A DNA stretch of 64,000 nucleotides, from contig NZ_ARXV01000011.1 in assembly GCF_000756665.1 (NCBI RefSeq), forward strand, positions 1 to 64,000. The letters are read 5' to 3'. Each line of letters opens with the position of its first letter. Position 1 is the stretch's first letter. The stretch comes from Alcanivorax nanhaiticus. Its GTDB lineage: Bacteria > Pseudomonadota > Gammaproteobacteria > Pseudomonadales > Alcanivoracaceae. Both the position numbers and the translations under genes were made by a program. This document shows, in pieces, positions 16,641 through 29,419 of this stretch. Below the pieces are notes generated by a model, which searched no databases, had not been told where the DNA came from, and saw only the letters and a list, made by a program, of their open reading frames with translations.

Positions 16641-17375
16641 ATGACCTACCGCTCAGAAGCCGACTTCCTCAAACAGTACAACGCCAGGGACTACGACAGC
16701 CCACTGGTTACCGTGGACGTGGCGATCTTTACCCTGCACGAAGGCGCCCTGCAGGTGCTACTGGTGGAACGGGGCGACTTTCCGCACAAGGGGCGTTGGG
16801 CCTTACCCGGCGGTTTTATCGACATTCACAGCGATGACGACCTGGACGCCTGCGCCCACCGCAAGCTGAAGGAAAAAACCGGTGTCGCCGCGCCGCTGCT
16901 GGAGCAGGTGTGTAGCAAGGGCAACGGCCTGCGCGATCCCCGTGGCTGGTCTGTCACGGCCTTGTACATGGCGCTGATCCCCCATGCCCCTACCGCAGAC
17001 TTCGTGGCGTCAGTTAACGATGCCCGCTGGTGGCCGCTGGATCAGCTCGGAGGCATTGAGCTGGCGTTCGATCACCGCAGCCTGATTGCCACAGCGCGGG
17101 AGCGTTTGAAGAACAAGACAGCCTATACCGTGCTGCCGGTTCATGTGCTGAAACGCCCTTTCACTCTGACCCAGTTACAGCGTGCGTTCGAACAACTGAT
17201 GGATGCCACCCTGGAAAAGAAATCGTTTCGTCGGCGCATTCTCAATGCGGAGATTCTCGAAGAAGTGGGCGAAGGCATTCCCGAAGGGGGGCGGGGCCGG
17301 CCTGCGGCACTCTATCAACCTGCCACCGGCTCCGAACAACATCTGTTTGCGCGGGTGTTTGGTGAAGGCCTGTAA
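16641..17375 (+). CDS. nrtR: NrtR, Nudix-related transcriptional regulator of NAD metabolism
   Basis: NrtR proteins pair an N-terminal Nudix-like effector domain, sensing ADP-ribose or related NAD products, with a C-terminal winged helix that binds operators of NAD genes. The 244-residue product fits: Nudix fold with LPGGFIDIHSDDDLDA (55-70) followed by RKLKEKTG (74-81) in place of the catalytic RELxEExG, two key glutamates being lysines, so hydrolysis should be lost; then the regulator-specific segment VLPVHVLKRPFTLTQLQRAFEQL, and GRGRPAALY as the likely DNA-contacting wing. It is divergent from nadM and lies just after the palindrome. High confidence. Confidence 0.93.
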   Translation: MTYRSEADFLKQYNARDYDSPLVTVDVAIFTLHEGALQVLLVERGDFPHKGRWALPGGFIDIHSDDDLDACAHRKLKEKTGVAAPLLEQVCSKGNGLRDPRGWSVTALYMALIPHAPTADFVASVNDARWWPLDQLGGIELAFDHRSLIATARERLKNKTAYTVLPVHVLKRPFTLTQLQRAFEQLMDATLEKKSFRRRILNAEILEEVGEGIPEGGRGRPAALYQPATGSEQHLFARVFGEGL

Positions 17376-17398
17376 AGGCCCATCAAGAGGAAAGCATC

Positions 17399-18340
17399 AT
17401 GAACACACTCAAGGATCGTTTCATCGGCGCGCTAGCCGGGCTTGCCTGCGGTGATGCGGTGGGCACGACGGTGGAATTTTCACCCCGAGGCAGCTTTGCT
17501 CCGGTCACCGACATGACAGGCAACGGCCCCTTCAACCTGAAAGCCGGTCAATGGACCGACGACACCTCCATGGCCCTGTGTCTGGCTGAAAGCCTCGTTG
17601 AAAAGCAGGCCTTTGATGCCCGCGACCAAATGAGTCGCTATTTGAACTGGTGGCAATGGGGCTACCTTAGCGCCACCGGCAGCTGCTTTGATATCGGCAA
17701 CACCGTGCGCGACGCTTTGGCTCGTTTCCGCGATACCGGCGAACCCTACTCTGGCGACACCGCAGCCCATACCGCTGGCAATGGCTCACTGATGCGGCTG
17801 GCTCCGGTGGTGCTGTTCGCCCATCCTGCCCCAGATCACTTGCGTGAACTGGCGGCACTCAGTTCCCGTACTACTCACGGCGCAGCGGAGGCGGTGGAAT
17901 GTTGTGAGCTGTTTGCCCTGTTGCTGGACCGTTGTTTGCGTGGCACTGACAAGGCATCACTCATGCAAAACCTGGCTGACCAACACTGGCAGGAAGCCAA
18001 GGTGCAGGCCCTGGCCGGCGGGGATTTTCTGCAAGCGGGTTATGACGACATTATCGGCTCCGGCTACTGCATCCAGTCACTGGAAGCCGCGCTATGGTGT
18101 TTCTTCCATACCGACAATTACCGCGACGCCATCCTTGCCGCCACCAACCTGGGCGATGATGCAGACACCACCGCCGCCATCACTGGACAGATTGCGGGGG
18201 CATTTTATGGGGCGTCCGCTATTCCTGAAGAATGGATAGACAAACTCGCCATGCGGGATGACATCGTTACGCTGGCTACGTCCCTTTTTGAACGAACGCA
18301 CAAGATCCAAACTTCGGCTGGGTTGGTGCTCCAATCGTGA
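17399..18340 (+). CDS. ADP-ribosylglycohydrolase (DraG/ARH family)
   Basis: Members remove ADP-ribose from proteins or small molecules using two magnesium ions. The 313-residue product shows GLACGDAVG (14-22), WTDDTSM (52-58) and GDDADTTAA (252-260), which carry the metal-binding Asp and Thr residues, so it should be active. It lies 23 bases after nrtR, in one transcription unit, as known for NrtR-controlled NAD salvage loci. Its job is probably to free ADP-ribose, which the Nudix domain of NadM then degrades. It is not next to nitrogenase genes, so a DraG role in nitrogen fixation is unlikely. Confidence 0.92.
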   Translation: MNTLKDRFIGALAGLACGDAVGTTVEFSPRGSFAPVTDMTGNGPFNLKAGQWTDDTSMALCLAESLVEKQAFDARDQMSRYLNWWQWGYLSATGSCFDIGNTVRDALARFRDTGEPYSGDTAAHTAGNGSLMRLAPVVLFAHPAPDHLRELAALSSRTTHGAAEAVECCELFALLLDRCLRGTDKASLMQNLADQHWQEAKVQALAGGDFLQAGYDDIIGSGYCIQSLEAALWCFFHTDNYRDAILAATNLGDDADTTAAITGQIAGAFYGASAIPEEWIDKLAMRDDIVTLATSLFERTHKIQTSAGLVLQS

Positions 18341-18375
18341 AAGACAAGATCGCCTGCTGGCAGTCCCCTACGGCG

Positions 18376-18518
18376 GATCAGTGACGAGTTGCGAGTTGCG
18401 AGTTGCGAAAGTCAAAACCCGGAAGGGTGGGGTGGCAAGGTTTTTTGTAGGAGCGGTGGTTCCACCGCGAATGGTTAGCCGCGCCACGGCTATCGCGGTC
18501 GAACGACCGCTCCCACAG
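18376..18518. repeat. GAGTTGCGAGTTGCG element plus REP pair (copy 2)
   Basis: Three tandem GAGTTGC units (18384-18405), GAAAGTCAAAACCCGGA, TGGCAAGGTTTTTTGTAGGAGC, then the REP pair: GTAGGAGCGGTGGTTCCACC with GCGA and the inverse TCGCGGTCGAACGACCGCTC. It repeats the arrangement at 11394-11547. Non-coding. Confidence 0.85.
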
Positions 18519-18638
18519 GGGGGTATCTTCTCGTGAGGAACTATTGGCTCCGCCACCCTTCGGGTGATTCCGTGCTGCGCACGGTTCGTCCCCTGGAAGG
18601 GAACTCCTACAGCATTGTTCGACAAGGTGTTGTGCAAT

Positions 18639-18665
18639 AAAAAGCCCGGCATTGCCGGGCTTTTG
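18639..18665. terminator. Bidirectional rho-independent terminator
   Basis: AAAAAGCCCGGC-ATT-GCCGGGCTTTT: a 7-bp GC stem with A run on the left and T run on the right, between the ADP-ribosylglycohydrolase (plus) and glmS (minus). It can end transcription from both sides. Confidence 0.85.
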
Positions 18666-18699
18666 CTGTTAACTGTTCACTATTAACTGTTAACTGCCT

Positions 18700-20529
18700 T
18701 TACTCCACCGTCACCGACTTGGCCAGGTTACGGGGTTGGTCTACGTCGGTGCCGCGCAGCACGGCCACATGGTAGCTGAGCAACTGCAGCGGCACGGTGT
18801 AGACGATGGGGGCGATGGTTTCCGGGACGGCGGGCATGTTGAGCACGTGGATGCCTTCGCCTTCTTTCACGTGGGCGTTCTTGTCGGCGAACACATACAG
18901 CTCACCACCACGGGCACGCACTTCCTGCAGGTTGGATTTCAGTTTTTCCAGCAGTTCATCGTTGGGCGCTACGGAGACCACCGGCATGTCGCTGTCCACC
19001 AGTGCCAGCGGGCCGTGCTTGAGCTCGCCCGCCGCATAGGCTTCGGCGTGAATGTAGGAAATTTCCTTGAGCTTGAGCGCGCCCTCCAGTGCCACAGGGA
19101 ATTGCACCCCACGGCCGAGGAACAGGGCGTGGTGTTTTTCCACGAAGTGCTCGGAAAGCTTTTCGATGGGCTTGTCCAGGGAGGCGGCCTGTTCGATCAG
19201 GTTGGGCAGCTGGCGCATTTCAGCCAGCACTTTTTCGATCTCGCTGTCGGCGAGGCCCTTCTGACGCCCCAAAGCCAGCACCATCATCAGCAGGCCTGCC
19301 AGCTGGGTGGTGAACGCCTTGGTGGAGGCCACGCCGATTTCCGGACCAGCCTTGGTGAGGAACACCAGTTCGGATTCGCGCACCAGGGAAGAGCTGTCCA
19401 CATTACAGATGGCCAGACGACCCACGTAGTTGGGAGACTGAGTGTCACGCAGGGCCGCCAGGGTATCGGCAGTTTCGCCACTCTGGGAGATGGTGACGAA
19501 CAGGGTGCCTTCCGGCACCACGTGCTTGCGGTAGCGGAATTCGCTGGCGACCTCTACCTGACAGGGAATGCCGGCGATGTCTTCCAGCCAGTAACGAGCC
19601 ACCATGCCGGCATGGTAGCTGGTACCACAGGCAACGATCTGTACGGTCTTCACTTGATCGAAAATCGCCGGGGCTTTTTCACCGAACGCCTTGATCAGAT
19701 CTGCCGGGGAATCGATACGATCTTCCAGGGTTTTCTGGATGGCCGCCGGCTGCTCGAAGATTTCTTTCTGCATGTAGTGGCGGTATTCGCCCTTCTCGGC
19801 ATCTTCATGGGTACCATCGAATTCATGGGCTTCACGGACAACGGAATCGCCGTCGGCATCGACGATGCGCACGCCGTCGATGCTGATTTCTGCCTGGTCA
19901 CCTTCTTCCAGGAAGATAAAGCGGTTGGTCACCGGCAGCAGGGCCAGCTGGTCGGAGGCGATGTAGTTTTCATCGATGCCGAGACCAATCACCAGCGGGC
20001 TACCGGAGCGTACCGCAATGAGTTTGTCGGGCTCGGATTTGTGGATCACACCCAATGCATAAGCACCGTCGAGTTTTTTCACCACTTGCTGAACGGCGCC
20101 GAACAAATCCACACCGGTTTCCAGTACCTGGTGCAGCAGGTGAACGATGACTTCTGTATCCGTCTGGGAGGTGAATTCGTAGCCCTGTGACTGCAACTCG
20201 TCTTTCAGTTCCTGAAAGTTTTCGATGATGCCGTTGTGCACCAGCGCCAGATCACTGCCGGACATGTGTGGGTGAGCATTGGCTTCCGAAGGCTTGCCGT
20301 GGGTGGCCCAGCGGGTGTGCGCCACACCGATGAAGCCGGCTGCGCTCACTTCGGTCACGGCGTCTTCCAGACCTGCCACCTTGCCCTGACGACGTACCCG
20401 GGTAATGCCCTTGTCGTTTAGCAAGGCAACACCCGCGCTGTCATAGCCACGGTATTCCAGACGCTTGAGACCGGTGATCAGGATGTTGCCTACATTACGC
20501 TGGGCGATGGCGCCGACGATTCCACACAT
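18700..20529 (-). CDS. glmS: Glutamine-fructose-6-phosphate aminotransferase GlmS
   Basis: GlmS makes glucosamine-6-phosphate from fructose-6-phosphate and glutamine, the first step to UDP-GlcNAc for cell wall and LPS. The 609-residue product has the N-terminal amidotransferase domain with catalytic Cys2 ([10 protein letters not shown]), and two SIS sugar-isomerase domains (CGTSYHAGM with [11 protein letters not shown]; and [20 protein letters not shown]), ending in the conserved AKSVTVE tail. ATG 20529 follows AGGAAAAAAC. Probably transcribed with or just after glmU, 104 bases upstream, with a REP palindrome between. Confidence 0.98.
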   Translation of the reverse strand: MCGIVGAIAQRNVGNILITGLKRLEYRGYDSAGVALLNDKGITRVRRQGKVAGLEDAVTEVSAAGFIGVAHTRWATHGKPSEANAHPHMSGSDLALVHNGIIENFQELKDELQSQGYEFTSQTDTEVIVHLLHQVLETGVDLFGAVQQVVKKLDGAYALGVIHKSEPDKLIAVRSGSPLVIGLGIDENYIASDQLALLPVTNRFIFLEEGDQAEISIDGVRIVDADGDSVVREAHEFDGTHEDAEKGEYRHYMQKEIFEQPAAIQKTLEDRIDSPADLIKAFGEKAPAIFDQVKTVQIVACGTSYHAGMVARYWLEDIAGIPCQVEVASEFRYRKHVVPEGTLFVTISQSGETADTLAALRDTQSPNYVGRLAICNVDSSSLVRESELVFLTKAGPEIGVASTKAFTTQLAGLLMMVLALGRQKGLADSEIEKVLAEMRQLPNLIEQAASLDKPIEKLSEHFVEKHHALFLGRGVQFPVALEGALKLKEISYIHAEAYAAGELKHGPLALVDSDMPVVSVAPNDELLEKLKSNLQEVRARGGELYVFADKNAHVKEGEGIHVLNMPAVPETIAPIVYTVPLQLLSYHVAVLRGTDVDQPRNLAKSVTVE

Positions 20530-20573
20530 GTGTTTTTTCCTAAAGCTGTTGCCTGCCGGGTCCGTTCATTGCG

Positions 20574-20610
20574 GCGGAGATGGGCTTTCGCCCATTTCCG
20601 CCCTACGAGA
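20574..20610. repeat. REP-like palindrome, GGAGATGGGC family, between glmU and glmS
   Basis: CGGAGATGGGC-TTTC-GCCCATTTCCG then CCCTACGA: a hairpin with a short tail. Copies at 32601-32633 and 49934-49968 share the GGAGAT, TTTCC and CCTAC parts while the loop-closing bases change together. Confidence 0.8.
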
Positions 20611-20633
20611 AAAGGCGAACCCGATACAATCCG

Positions 20634-21992
20634 TTATTTCTTGGTTGGGCGCTTCCAGTTCGCCACGTTGCGCTGCTGGCCACGGGCCACGGCAAGGCCG
20701 TTGTCATCCACGTCCTTGGTCACGGTGCTGCCGGCCCCCACTGTGGCATTCTCGCCGATGGTGACGGGCGCTACCAGTGAAGAATTGGAGCCGATAAAGG
20801 CACCATCTTTCAGGATCGTCTGGAACTTGTTTACACCATCATAGTTACAGGTAATGGTGCCAGCACCCACGTTAACGCCTTTGCCAATCTGGCTGTCACC
20901 AATGTAGGTGAGATGGTTGACCTTGGAACCTTCGCCTACATAGGACTTCTTGGTTTCCACAAAGTTGCCGATCTTGGCCTTGTCGGCCAGTTCAGTGCCC
21001 GGACGCAGTCTCGCGTAGGGGCCGATGGTGCAGTTGTCACCGACCACCGATCCATCGATCAGGCTGTTGGCTTCGACGACCGTGCCGGCACCAATATTGG
21101 CATCGCGGAGAATACAGTTGGGACCGATAGTGACACCTTCCTCGATGGTCACGTCCCCTTCCAGGATCACGTTTACGTCGATGATCACATCGCTGGCGAT
21201 CTGTACGCTGCCGCGAATGTCCAGACGGGCGGGATCGCGCAGGGTGACACCATCACGCATCAGGGATTCGGCCTGTGCCAACTGGAAGATCCGCTCCAGG
21301 CGGGACAGCTGTACCCGGTCATTCACCCCATCCACTTCCCAGGCGAATTGCGGCTGCAGGGTTTCCACGGTAAGACCGGACTGCACTGCCATGGCGATCA
21401 CGTCGGTGAGGTAGTACTCACCCTGGGCATTGTTGCTGGACAACTTGGGCAGACAGTCTGCGAGGAAGGAACGGGTGCAGGCGAGAATACCGGTGTTGAT
21501 TTCCTGGATGCCCAGTTCATTTTCCGTGGCATCTTTCTGCTCAACGATACGCTGCACGTTGTTCTGGCCATCACGGACAATACGGCCATAACCGTTGGGG
21601 TCGTCCAGAGTCAGAGTCATCAGGGCCAGGGTCTTGTCGTCTACGCATTCGACAAAGTCACGCAGGGTTTCCGGGCGAATCAGCGGCACATCGCCGTACA
21701 ACACCAGCACGATGTCTTCCTTCACCGAGGGCATGGCCTGGGCAACAGCATGGCCGGTGCCCAGCTGTTCCGCCTGCTCGGCCCACTGCAGGTTGTTGCC
21801 GGTGACGGTGGCCTGCACCTGATCGCCACCATGGCCGTAAACCACCACGGTGTTGTCGGCGTTGAGGCTGCCGGCGGCGTCGACCACATGTTGCACCATG
21901 GCCTTGCCGGCCACTTCATGGAGAACTTTTGGCAAGGCACTCTTCATGCGAGTACCTTTTCCGGCGGCGAGGATTACAACAGCTAGACTCAT
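20634..21992 (-). CDS. glmU: Bifunctional GlmU, acetyltransferase / GlcNAc-1-P uridylyltransferase
   Basis: GlmU acetylates glucosamine-1-phosphate and then couples it to UTP, giving UDP-GlcNAc. The 452-residue product has the pyrophosphorylase signature LAAGKGTRM (8-16) with the following Lys (SALPKVLH), LYGDVPL, and in the C-terminal half the hexapeptide repeats of a left-handed beta-helix (IGPNCILRDANIG..., VGAGTITCNYDG), including the acetyl-CoA-binding region and the final basic tail. Standard length. It lies downstream of the atp operon, separated from it by a terminator. Confidence 0.98.
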   Translation of the reverse strand: MSLAVVILAAGKGTRMKSALPKVLHEVAGKAMVQHVVDAAGSLNADNTVVVYGHGGDQVQATVTGNNLQWAEQAEQLGTGHAVAQAMPSVKEDIVLVLYGDVPLIRPETLRDFVECVDDKTLALMTLTLDDPNGYGRIVRDGQNNVQRIVEQKDATENELGIQEINTGILACTRSFLADCLPKLSSNNAQGEYYLTDVIAMAVQSGLTVETLQPQFAWEVDGVNDRVQLSRLERIFQLAQAESLMRDGVTLRDPARLDIRGSVQIASDVIIDVNVILEGDVTIEEGVTIGPNCILRDANIGAGTVVEANSLIDGSVVGDNCTIGPYARLRPGTELADKAKIGNFVETKKSYVGEGSKVNHLTYIGDSQIGKGVNVGAGTITCNYDGVNKFQTILKDGAFIGSNSSLVAPVTIGENATVGAGSTVTKDVDDNGLAVARGQQRNVANWKRPTKK

Positions 21993-22082
21993 ACCCTGTC
22001 CTTATTTGTTTCACTGCGCACTGCGTTGCAGGACCTGTCCTGATCCTTTGATGAAAACGCTTTTCTATCCCACAACAGAAAC

Positions 22083-22108
22083 AAAAAAGGGTAGCACCCG
22101 GCTACCCT
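22083..22108 (-). terminator. Rho-independent terminator of the atp operon
   Basis: On the minus strand GGGTAGC-CGGGT-GCTACCC is followed by six T. It lies 31 bases after the atpC stop codon and before glmU, so glmU needs its own promoter or readthrough. Confidence 0.9.
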
Positions 22109-22138
22109 TCATGTGTTGAAGATTTGCAAAAGATGCCC

Positions 22139-22561
22139 TTACCGGCCCTTTTTCTTCAACTGTTGAATTGCACGCAACTGGGCAACAGCCTCGGCCAGGG
22201 TAGCAGCGGCACGGGAGTAATCCATTTCGGAATTTTTCCCTTCCAGCGCTTCTTTGGCGCGCTGTTTTGCCTGCTCGGCAGAGGCTTCGTCCATGTTGTC
22301 GGCACGTTCTGCCGTATCGGCCAGTACGGTGACCAGCTTCGGCTGCACTTCGAGGAAGCCGCCGGATACGTAGAACACTTCTTCTTCACCATTCTGCTTC
22401 TTCACCCGTACCGGGCCCGGCTTGAGCCGGGTCAGCAGCGGGGCGTGGCCTGGCATGATACCGAGGTCGCCTTCCACACCGGAAGCTACCACGATTTCTA
22501 CCAGGCCGGAGAACAGCTGGCGTTCTGCACTAACAATGTCGCAATGCACGGTCATCGCCAT
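22139..22561 (-). CDS. atpC: ATP synthase epsilon subunit
   Basis: Central-stalk subunit that links the gamma subunit to the c-ring and can inhibit ATP hydrolysis through its C-terminal helices. The 140-residue product begins [19 protein letters not shown] and has the beta-sandwich segment [14 protein letters not shown], followed by a helical hairpin rich in Ala and Glu. Start lies 20 bases after atpD; last gene of the operon, followed by a terminator. Confidence 0.97.
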   Translation of the reverse strand: MAMTVHCDIVSAERQLFSGLVEIVVASGVEGDLGIMPGHAPLLTRLKPGPVRVKKQNGEEEVFYVSGGFLEVQPKLVTVLADTAERADNMDEASAEQAKQRAKEALEGKNSEMDYSRAAATLAEAVAQLRAIQQLKKKGR

Positions 22562-22581
22562 TTGTTGTCTCCCGGTGAAGG

Positions 22582-23976
<1,395 letters not shown>

Positions 23977-24022
23977 TTAACTTGCGTTTTTGCCGCGTCT
24001 TTCCAATTTGTCTGCTGACAAA

Positions 24023-24883
24023 TCAGACCGCAGCAGCACCACCAACGATTTCGGAGATTTCCTGCGTAATTGCAGCCTGGCGTGCCTTGTTGTACACCAA
24101 CTGCAGATCACGAATGATGTCACCGGCATTATCGCTGGCCGCTTTCATCGCGATCATACGCGCTGCCTGCTCACAGGCATTGTTTTCAACCACACCCTGA
24201 TAGACCTGGGACTCGATGAACCGCACCAGCAGTTCGTCCAGCAGCTCTTTCGGAGCGGGCTCATAAATGTAGTCCCAGTGGCGCTTCAACTCTTCTTCTT
24301 CGCCCGCTTCAAGCGGCAGAAGCTGAATGTTGGTCGGCGCCTGGGTCATGGTGTTCACGAATTCGTTGTACACGATGTACAGACGGTCGATGGCACCATT
24401 GTCATAGGCATCCAGCATTACCTTGATGGAACCGATCAGATCGTTCAGGTGAGGAGTATCACCCAGACCGTTCACGGTCGCTTCCACATTGCCGCCCACG
24501 CTCTTGAAGAAAGACACACCTTTGGAGCCCACTACGCAGTATTGGGCCTTGGCGCCTTTTTCTTTCCACTCTTGCGCGCTTTTCACGACATTCTTGAGCA
24601 GGTTCACGTTGAGACCACCGCAGAGACCCCGGTCGGAGGTCACTACGATGTAGCCAACGTTCTTCACTTCCCGCTCTTGCAGGTAGCTGTGCCGGTATTC
24701 CAGATCAGCATTGGCCAGATGGGCAACCACCTGACGCATGCGGCTGGCGTACGGCTTGGAAGCCGCCATACGCTCTTGTGCCTTACGCATCTTGGAAGCT
24801 GCCACCATTTCCATTGCACGGGTAATTTTCTTCGTGCTCTGGACGCTGGCAATCTTGCCTTTGATCTCTTTACCGCTGGCCAT
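24023..24883 (-). CDS. atpG: ATP synthase gamma subunit
   Basis: Rotor shaft of F1. The 286-residue product begins [17 protein letters not shown], has [11 protein letters not shown] (the conserved central segment) and ends in a long helix [18 protein letters not shown]... with the [17 protein letters not shown] terminus characteristic of the family. The 23-base gap from atpA and same direction fit the standard operon order. Confidence 0.98.
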   Translation of the reverse strand: MASGKEIKGKIASVQSTKKITRAMEMVAASKMRKAQERMAASKPYASRMRQVVAHLANADLEYRHSYLQEREVKNVGYIVVTSDRGLCGGLNVNLLKNVVKSAQEWKEKGAKAQYCVVGSKGVSFFKSVGGNVEATVNGLGDTPHLNDLIGSIKVMLDAYDNGAIDRLYIVYNEFVNTMTQAPTNIQLLPLEAGEEEELKRHWDYIYEPAPKELLDELLVRFIESQVYQGVVENNACEQAARMIAMKAASDNAGDIIRDLQLVYNKARQAAITQEISEIVGGAAAV

Positions 24884-24906
24884 AGGAAGTACCTTTTATC
24901 AGCGAA

Positions 24907-26451
24907 TTACCAGGTCTGGGTGGCTTTGAACTGATCGAGAGATTCCTTGATCTCACCCTCGATGTCGCCGTTGTAGTCACCCTTCTCGTTGATCTTGTCC
25001 ATCAACGCTTTCTTTTCGCTGTTCATGTAGTCCAGCATGGCCGTTTCGAAGGAACCGATTTTCTCGATTTCGATACCTTTCAGGTAACCTTCGTTAGCGG
25101 CGTACAGAACAACACCCATCTCAGCAACGCTCAGCGGGCTGTACTGCTTCTGCTTCATCAGCTCGGTTACGGCCTGACCATGTTCCAGCTGCTCGCGAGT
25201 AGAATCGTCGAGGTCGGAAGCGAACTGGGCGAAGGCCGCCAGTTCACGGTACTGGGCCAGTGCCAGACGGATACCACCGCCGAGCTTTTTAACGATCTTG
25301 GTCTGGGCTGCACCACCTACACGAGATACAGACACACCGGCGTTCATGGCCGGACGGATGCCGGAGTTGAACAGGTCGGTTTCCAGGAAGATCTGACCAT
25401 CGGTGATGGAGATCACGTTGGTCGGTACGAATGCAGATACGTCACCACCCTGGGTTTCGATGATCGGCAGGGCGGTCAGAGAACCGGTTTTGCCTTTCAC
25501 TTCACCGTTGGTGAACTTCTCTACGTATTCTTCGCTGACCTTGGCGGCGCGCTCCAGCAGACGGGAGTGCAGGTAGAACACGTCACCAGGATAAGCTTCA
25601 CGGCCCGGCGGGCGACGCAGCAGCAGGGAGATCTGACGATACGCCCAGGCTTGCTTGGTCAGGTCATCATAAACGATCAGGGCATCTTCACCGCGGTCGC
25701 GGAAGTATTCGCCCATGGCACAACCGGCGAACGGGGCCAGGAACTGCATGGAAGCCGGATCGGAAGCAGAAGCGGCAACGATGATGGTGTGATCCATTGC
25801 ACCGTGCTCTTCCAGCTTGCGTACCACGTTGGCGATGGTGGACTGCTTCTGGCCAACCGCAACGTAGATACACTTAACGCCAGTGCCCTTCTGGGCAATG
25901 ATGGAGTCAACGGCTACCGCAGTCTTACCGATCTGACGGTCACCAATGATCAGCTCACGCTGACCACGACCGATCGGCACCATGGAGTCGATCGCCTTGT
26001 AGCCAGTCTGAACCGGCTCGTTAACTTCCTTACGCCAGATAACGCCAGGAGCAACCTTTTCTACCGCGTCAGTAGCGGAAGCGTTGATCGGGCCTTTGCC
26101 ATCGATCGGGTTACCCAGAGCGTCAACAACGCGACCCAGCAGCTCCGGACCAACCGGAACTTCCAGGATGCGGCCAGTACAACGTACCTTCTGACCTTCG
26201 GCCAGGCTCAGGTAGTCGCCCAGTACCACGGCGCCAACGGAATCCTGCTCAAGGTTAAGGGCCATGCCATAGATGCCGCCCTCAAACTCGATCATCTCAC
26301 CGAACATTACATCGGCAAGACCGTGAATACGCACAATACCGTCGGATACGGATACCACCGTACCTTCGTTACGTGCTTCGGTGGAGGTATCAAGTTTCGC
26401 GATGCGCGACTTGATAATCTCGCTGATTTCGGACGGGTTGAGTTGCTGCAT
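24907..26451 (-). CDS. atpA: ATP synthase alpha subunit
   Basis: Non-catalytic nucleotide-binding subunit of F1. The 514-residue product begins [14 protein letters not shown], has the P-loop GDRQIGKT (170-177), and the signature [17 protein letters not shown]. Normal length; 16 bases after atpH. Confidence 0.99.
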   Translation of the reverse strand: MQQLNPSEISEIIKSRIAKLDTSTEARNEGTVVSVSDGIVRIHGLADVMFGEMIEFEGGIYGMALNLEQDSVGAVVLGDYLSLAEGQKVRCTGRILEVPVGPELLGRVVDALGNPIDGKGPINASATDAVEKVAPGVIWRKEVNEPVQTGYKAIDSMVPIGRGQRELIIGDRQIGKTAVAVDSIIAQKGTGVKCIYVAVGQKQSTIANVVRKLEEHGAMDHTIIVAASASDPASMQFLAPFAGCAMGEYFRDRGEDALIVYDDLTKQAWAYRQISLLLRRPPGREAYPGDVFYLHSRLLERAAKVSEEYVEKFTNGEVKGKTGSLTALPIIETQGGDVSAFVPTNVISITDGQIFLETDLFNSGIRPAMNAGVSVSRVGGAAQTKIVKKLGGGIRLALAQYRELAAFAQFASDLDDSTREQLEHGQAVTELMKQKQYSPLSVAEMGVVLYAANEGYLKGIEIEKIGSFETAMLDYMNSEKKALMDKINEKGDYNGDIEGEIKESLDQFKATQTW

Positions 26452-26467
26452 CTCTAATCCCTCAAAC

Positions 26468-27004
26468 TCAAGAGTTCAGTTGCTCTGCCAGACGGTTCAG
26501 TCTGCCACGCACACTGCCATCAATTACGGTATCGCCGGCTCGCACCAGCACGCCTCCAATCAGGGACTGGTCCACAGACGTGGTGACATTCACGTCGGTG
26601 CCAAGGCGTTTTTTCAAAGCGGCTACCAGTTTCTCGGTAACAGCGTCGTCCATCTCGAATGCAGAGATCAGCTCCACATCGGTGAACTGCTGTTCCGCAG
26701 CGAGTAGCTCGTGGAACAGTTGCAGGATGATCGGCAACAGCGGCAGACGCTTGTTCTGCGCCAGCTGCGCAACAAAGTTGCGCCCGCTCTCGTCGAGTTC
26801 TTCACCGCAGACTTCTGCAAAGGCAGAAACCTTGGCGGCGTCATCCAGTTCCGGCTGGTCAAGGTAAGCACGCATGCTGGCATCACCTGCCACTGCTGCT
26901 GCCAGGCCCAGCATCTTTTCCCACTTCTCCAGAGCGCCCTGTTCTTTTGCAAAAACAAAGGCAGCCTTGGCGTAGGGGCGTGCGATGGTGGTCAGTTCAG
27001 CCAT
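26468..27004 (-). CDS. atpH: ATP synthase delta subunit
   Basis: Peripheral-stalk subunit that ties b2 to the top of alpha3-beta3. The 178-residue product begins [16 protein letters not shown], the family start, and its C-terminal half holds [25 protein letters not shown], the typical delta signature. 15 bases after atpF. Confidence 0.97.
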   Translation of the reverse strand: MAELTTIARPYAKAAFVFAKEQGALEKWEKMLGLAAAVAGDASMRAYLDQPELDDAAKVSAFAEVCGEELDESGRNFVAQLAQNKRLPLLPIILQLFHELLAAEQQFTDVELISAFEMDDAVTEKLVAALKKRLGTDVNVTTSVDQSLIGGVLVRAGDTVIDGSVRGRLNRLAEQLNS

Positions 27005-27019
27005 GGGTTACCCGTAGTC

Positions 27020-27490
27020 TCAGAGTTCAGCCGCCAGCTGCTCAAGCATCTGCTTGTGCGCGTCCTGGTTTACTTCGCCGCCCAGTACCTTCTCGGCACC
27101 GCTCAGCGCCAGTACGGCAACTTCTTTGCGCAGCTGCTCGCGAGCCTGATTAACTTCTTGGTCAATCTCAGACTGGGCTTTGGCTACCAGACGCTCACCT
27201 TCGGTGCGCGCGGCATCTTTTGCCTCTTCCACAATCTGATTAGCCCGGCGATTGGCCTGATCAATGATTTCGGCCGCCTTCTCTTTAGCTTCTTTGAGAT
27301 TGGCGGTCGCCTTTTCCTGAGCCAGCTCCAGATCGCGCTCAGCACGGTCTGCGGCACTCAGGCCCTCGGCAATTTTCTGCTTGCGCTCTTCCAGGGCCCG
27401 GGAAATGGGCGGCCAGACGAACTTCATGCAGAAGAATACGAACAGTGCGAACCAGATAGCCTGGCCGATGATCGTCATGTTGATGTTCAT
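27020..27490 (-). CDS. atpF: ATP synthase b subunit
   Basis: Peripheral stalk, single membrane helix plus long coiled coil. The 156-residue product starts [29 protein letters not shown] (membrane segment about 6-26), followed by a continuous charged helix ([13 protein letters not shown]...). Length identical to the E. coli protein. 49 bases after atpE. Confidence 0.97.
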   Translation of the reverse strand: MNINMTIIGQAIWFALFVFFCMKFVWPPISRALEERKQKIAEGLSAADRAERDLELAQEKATANLKEAKEKAAEIIDQANRRANQIVEEAKDAARTEGERLVAKAQSEIDQEVNQAREQLRKEVAVLALSGAEKVLGGEVNQDAHKQMLEQLAAEL

Positions 27491-27539
27491 GCCATCACCT
27501 CAATCGCGTTAGGTAATTTACCGGATCAAACGCGATCGA

Positions 27540-27791
<252 letters not shown>

Positions 27792-27817
27792 TTAATTAAA
27801 AACCGGTTTAAAAAATC

Positions 27818-28744
<927 letters not shown>

Positions 28745-29173
28745 TCAGTCGTTTTGCCCATCTTGCCCTGCTGTGCGTCCGTCGAGGCGCGCTACCTGAA
28801 TCCAGCCCACGACCTGGGCGATCAGGAAGCCTAACAGCAGAACCATTGCAATTTTCATTTCCCGGGTTTCGGGGACCTTGGAAAATGTCAGCCAGAACAG
28901 CAATAACATGATTGCGATCTTGCCCATTTCCGCCCGTACTGCCGCGGTAGCCATGCGCTTTGGCACATGGTTTTTGGGGTGCATCCATATCTGGAAGCCG
29001 CCCCAGGCGTAAGCGATCAGGCTGATAGTGCCTCCCCAGGCCGCTACCAGACCGGAAAGCGTTCCGGCCAGCGCCGTTACCAACAGGGCGAAGACCACAA
29101 TGGCGGCTAGCTGAGCGCGCATTAACCCCCAGAACAATGTTCTGTGGGGCTGGAATTCGTTGCTGGTGGTCAC
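28745..29173 (-). CDS. atpI: AtpI, ATP synthase assembly-associated membrane protein
   Basis: AtpI is a small membrane protein that assists c-ring assembly in some bacteria. I start it at GTG 29173 (142 residues), with GAGG seven bases upstream; the frame is open to 29272, which would overlap the promoter. Four hydrophobic segments are seen, with LVAAWGGTISLIAYAWGGFQIW and the C-terminal KIAIMLLLFWLTF...FLIAQVVGW typical of the family. First gene of the atp operon. Confidence 0.9.
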   Translation of the reverse strand: MTTSNEFQPHRTLFWGLMRAQLAAIVVFALLVTALAGTLSGLVAAWGGTISLIAYAWGGFQIWMHPKNHVPKRMATAAVRAEMGKIAIMLLLFWLTFSKVPETREMKIAMVLLLGFLIAQVVGWIQVARLDGRTAGQDGQND

Positions 29174-29250
29174 CGTGAAGCCTCTGGCTGATGCAATTTG
29201 ATGCCGCACCAGGCGCAAGGTCTTGGGCACCCTGATCGTTAGCGCGGCGA

Positions 29251-29279
29251 AGTATATGGAGTTGGCACGCAAGTGGCAA
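29251..29279 (-). promoter_or_regulatory. Sigma-70 promoter of the atp operon
   Basis: The minus strand has TTGCCA (29274-29279), exactly 17 bases, then TATACT (29251-29256): a near-consensus promoter. The start would be near 29244, leaving a ~70-base leader before the atpI GTG. It also settles the atpI start choice. Confidence 0.8.
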
Positions 29280-29419
29280 CCGTAGAGCGTGGATTGTTAG
29301 TCAAAGTTCGACCTCGGTGGAAGGACAAATTGTCCCAGGGCATTCCACGGCCAGCTTCGAATGATATTCAGCGGGCTGAAAATTTATTTGTTTACCCTTT
29401 GCCGAATCCTTTTCAGGCT

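Noticed and set aside
18736..20190. 484-codon plus-strand frame over glmS
   Set aside because: No family resemblance; exact antisense of a real gene with high GC.
25180..26457. 425-codon plus-strand frame over atpA
   Set aside because: Antisense to a highly expressed gene with biased codons.
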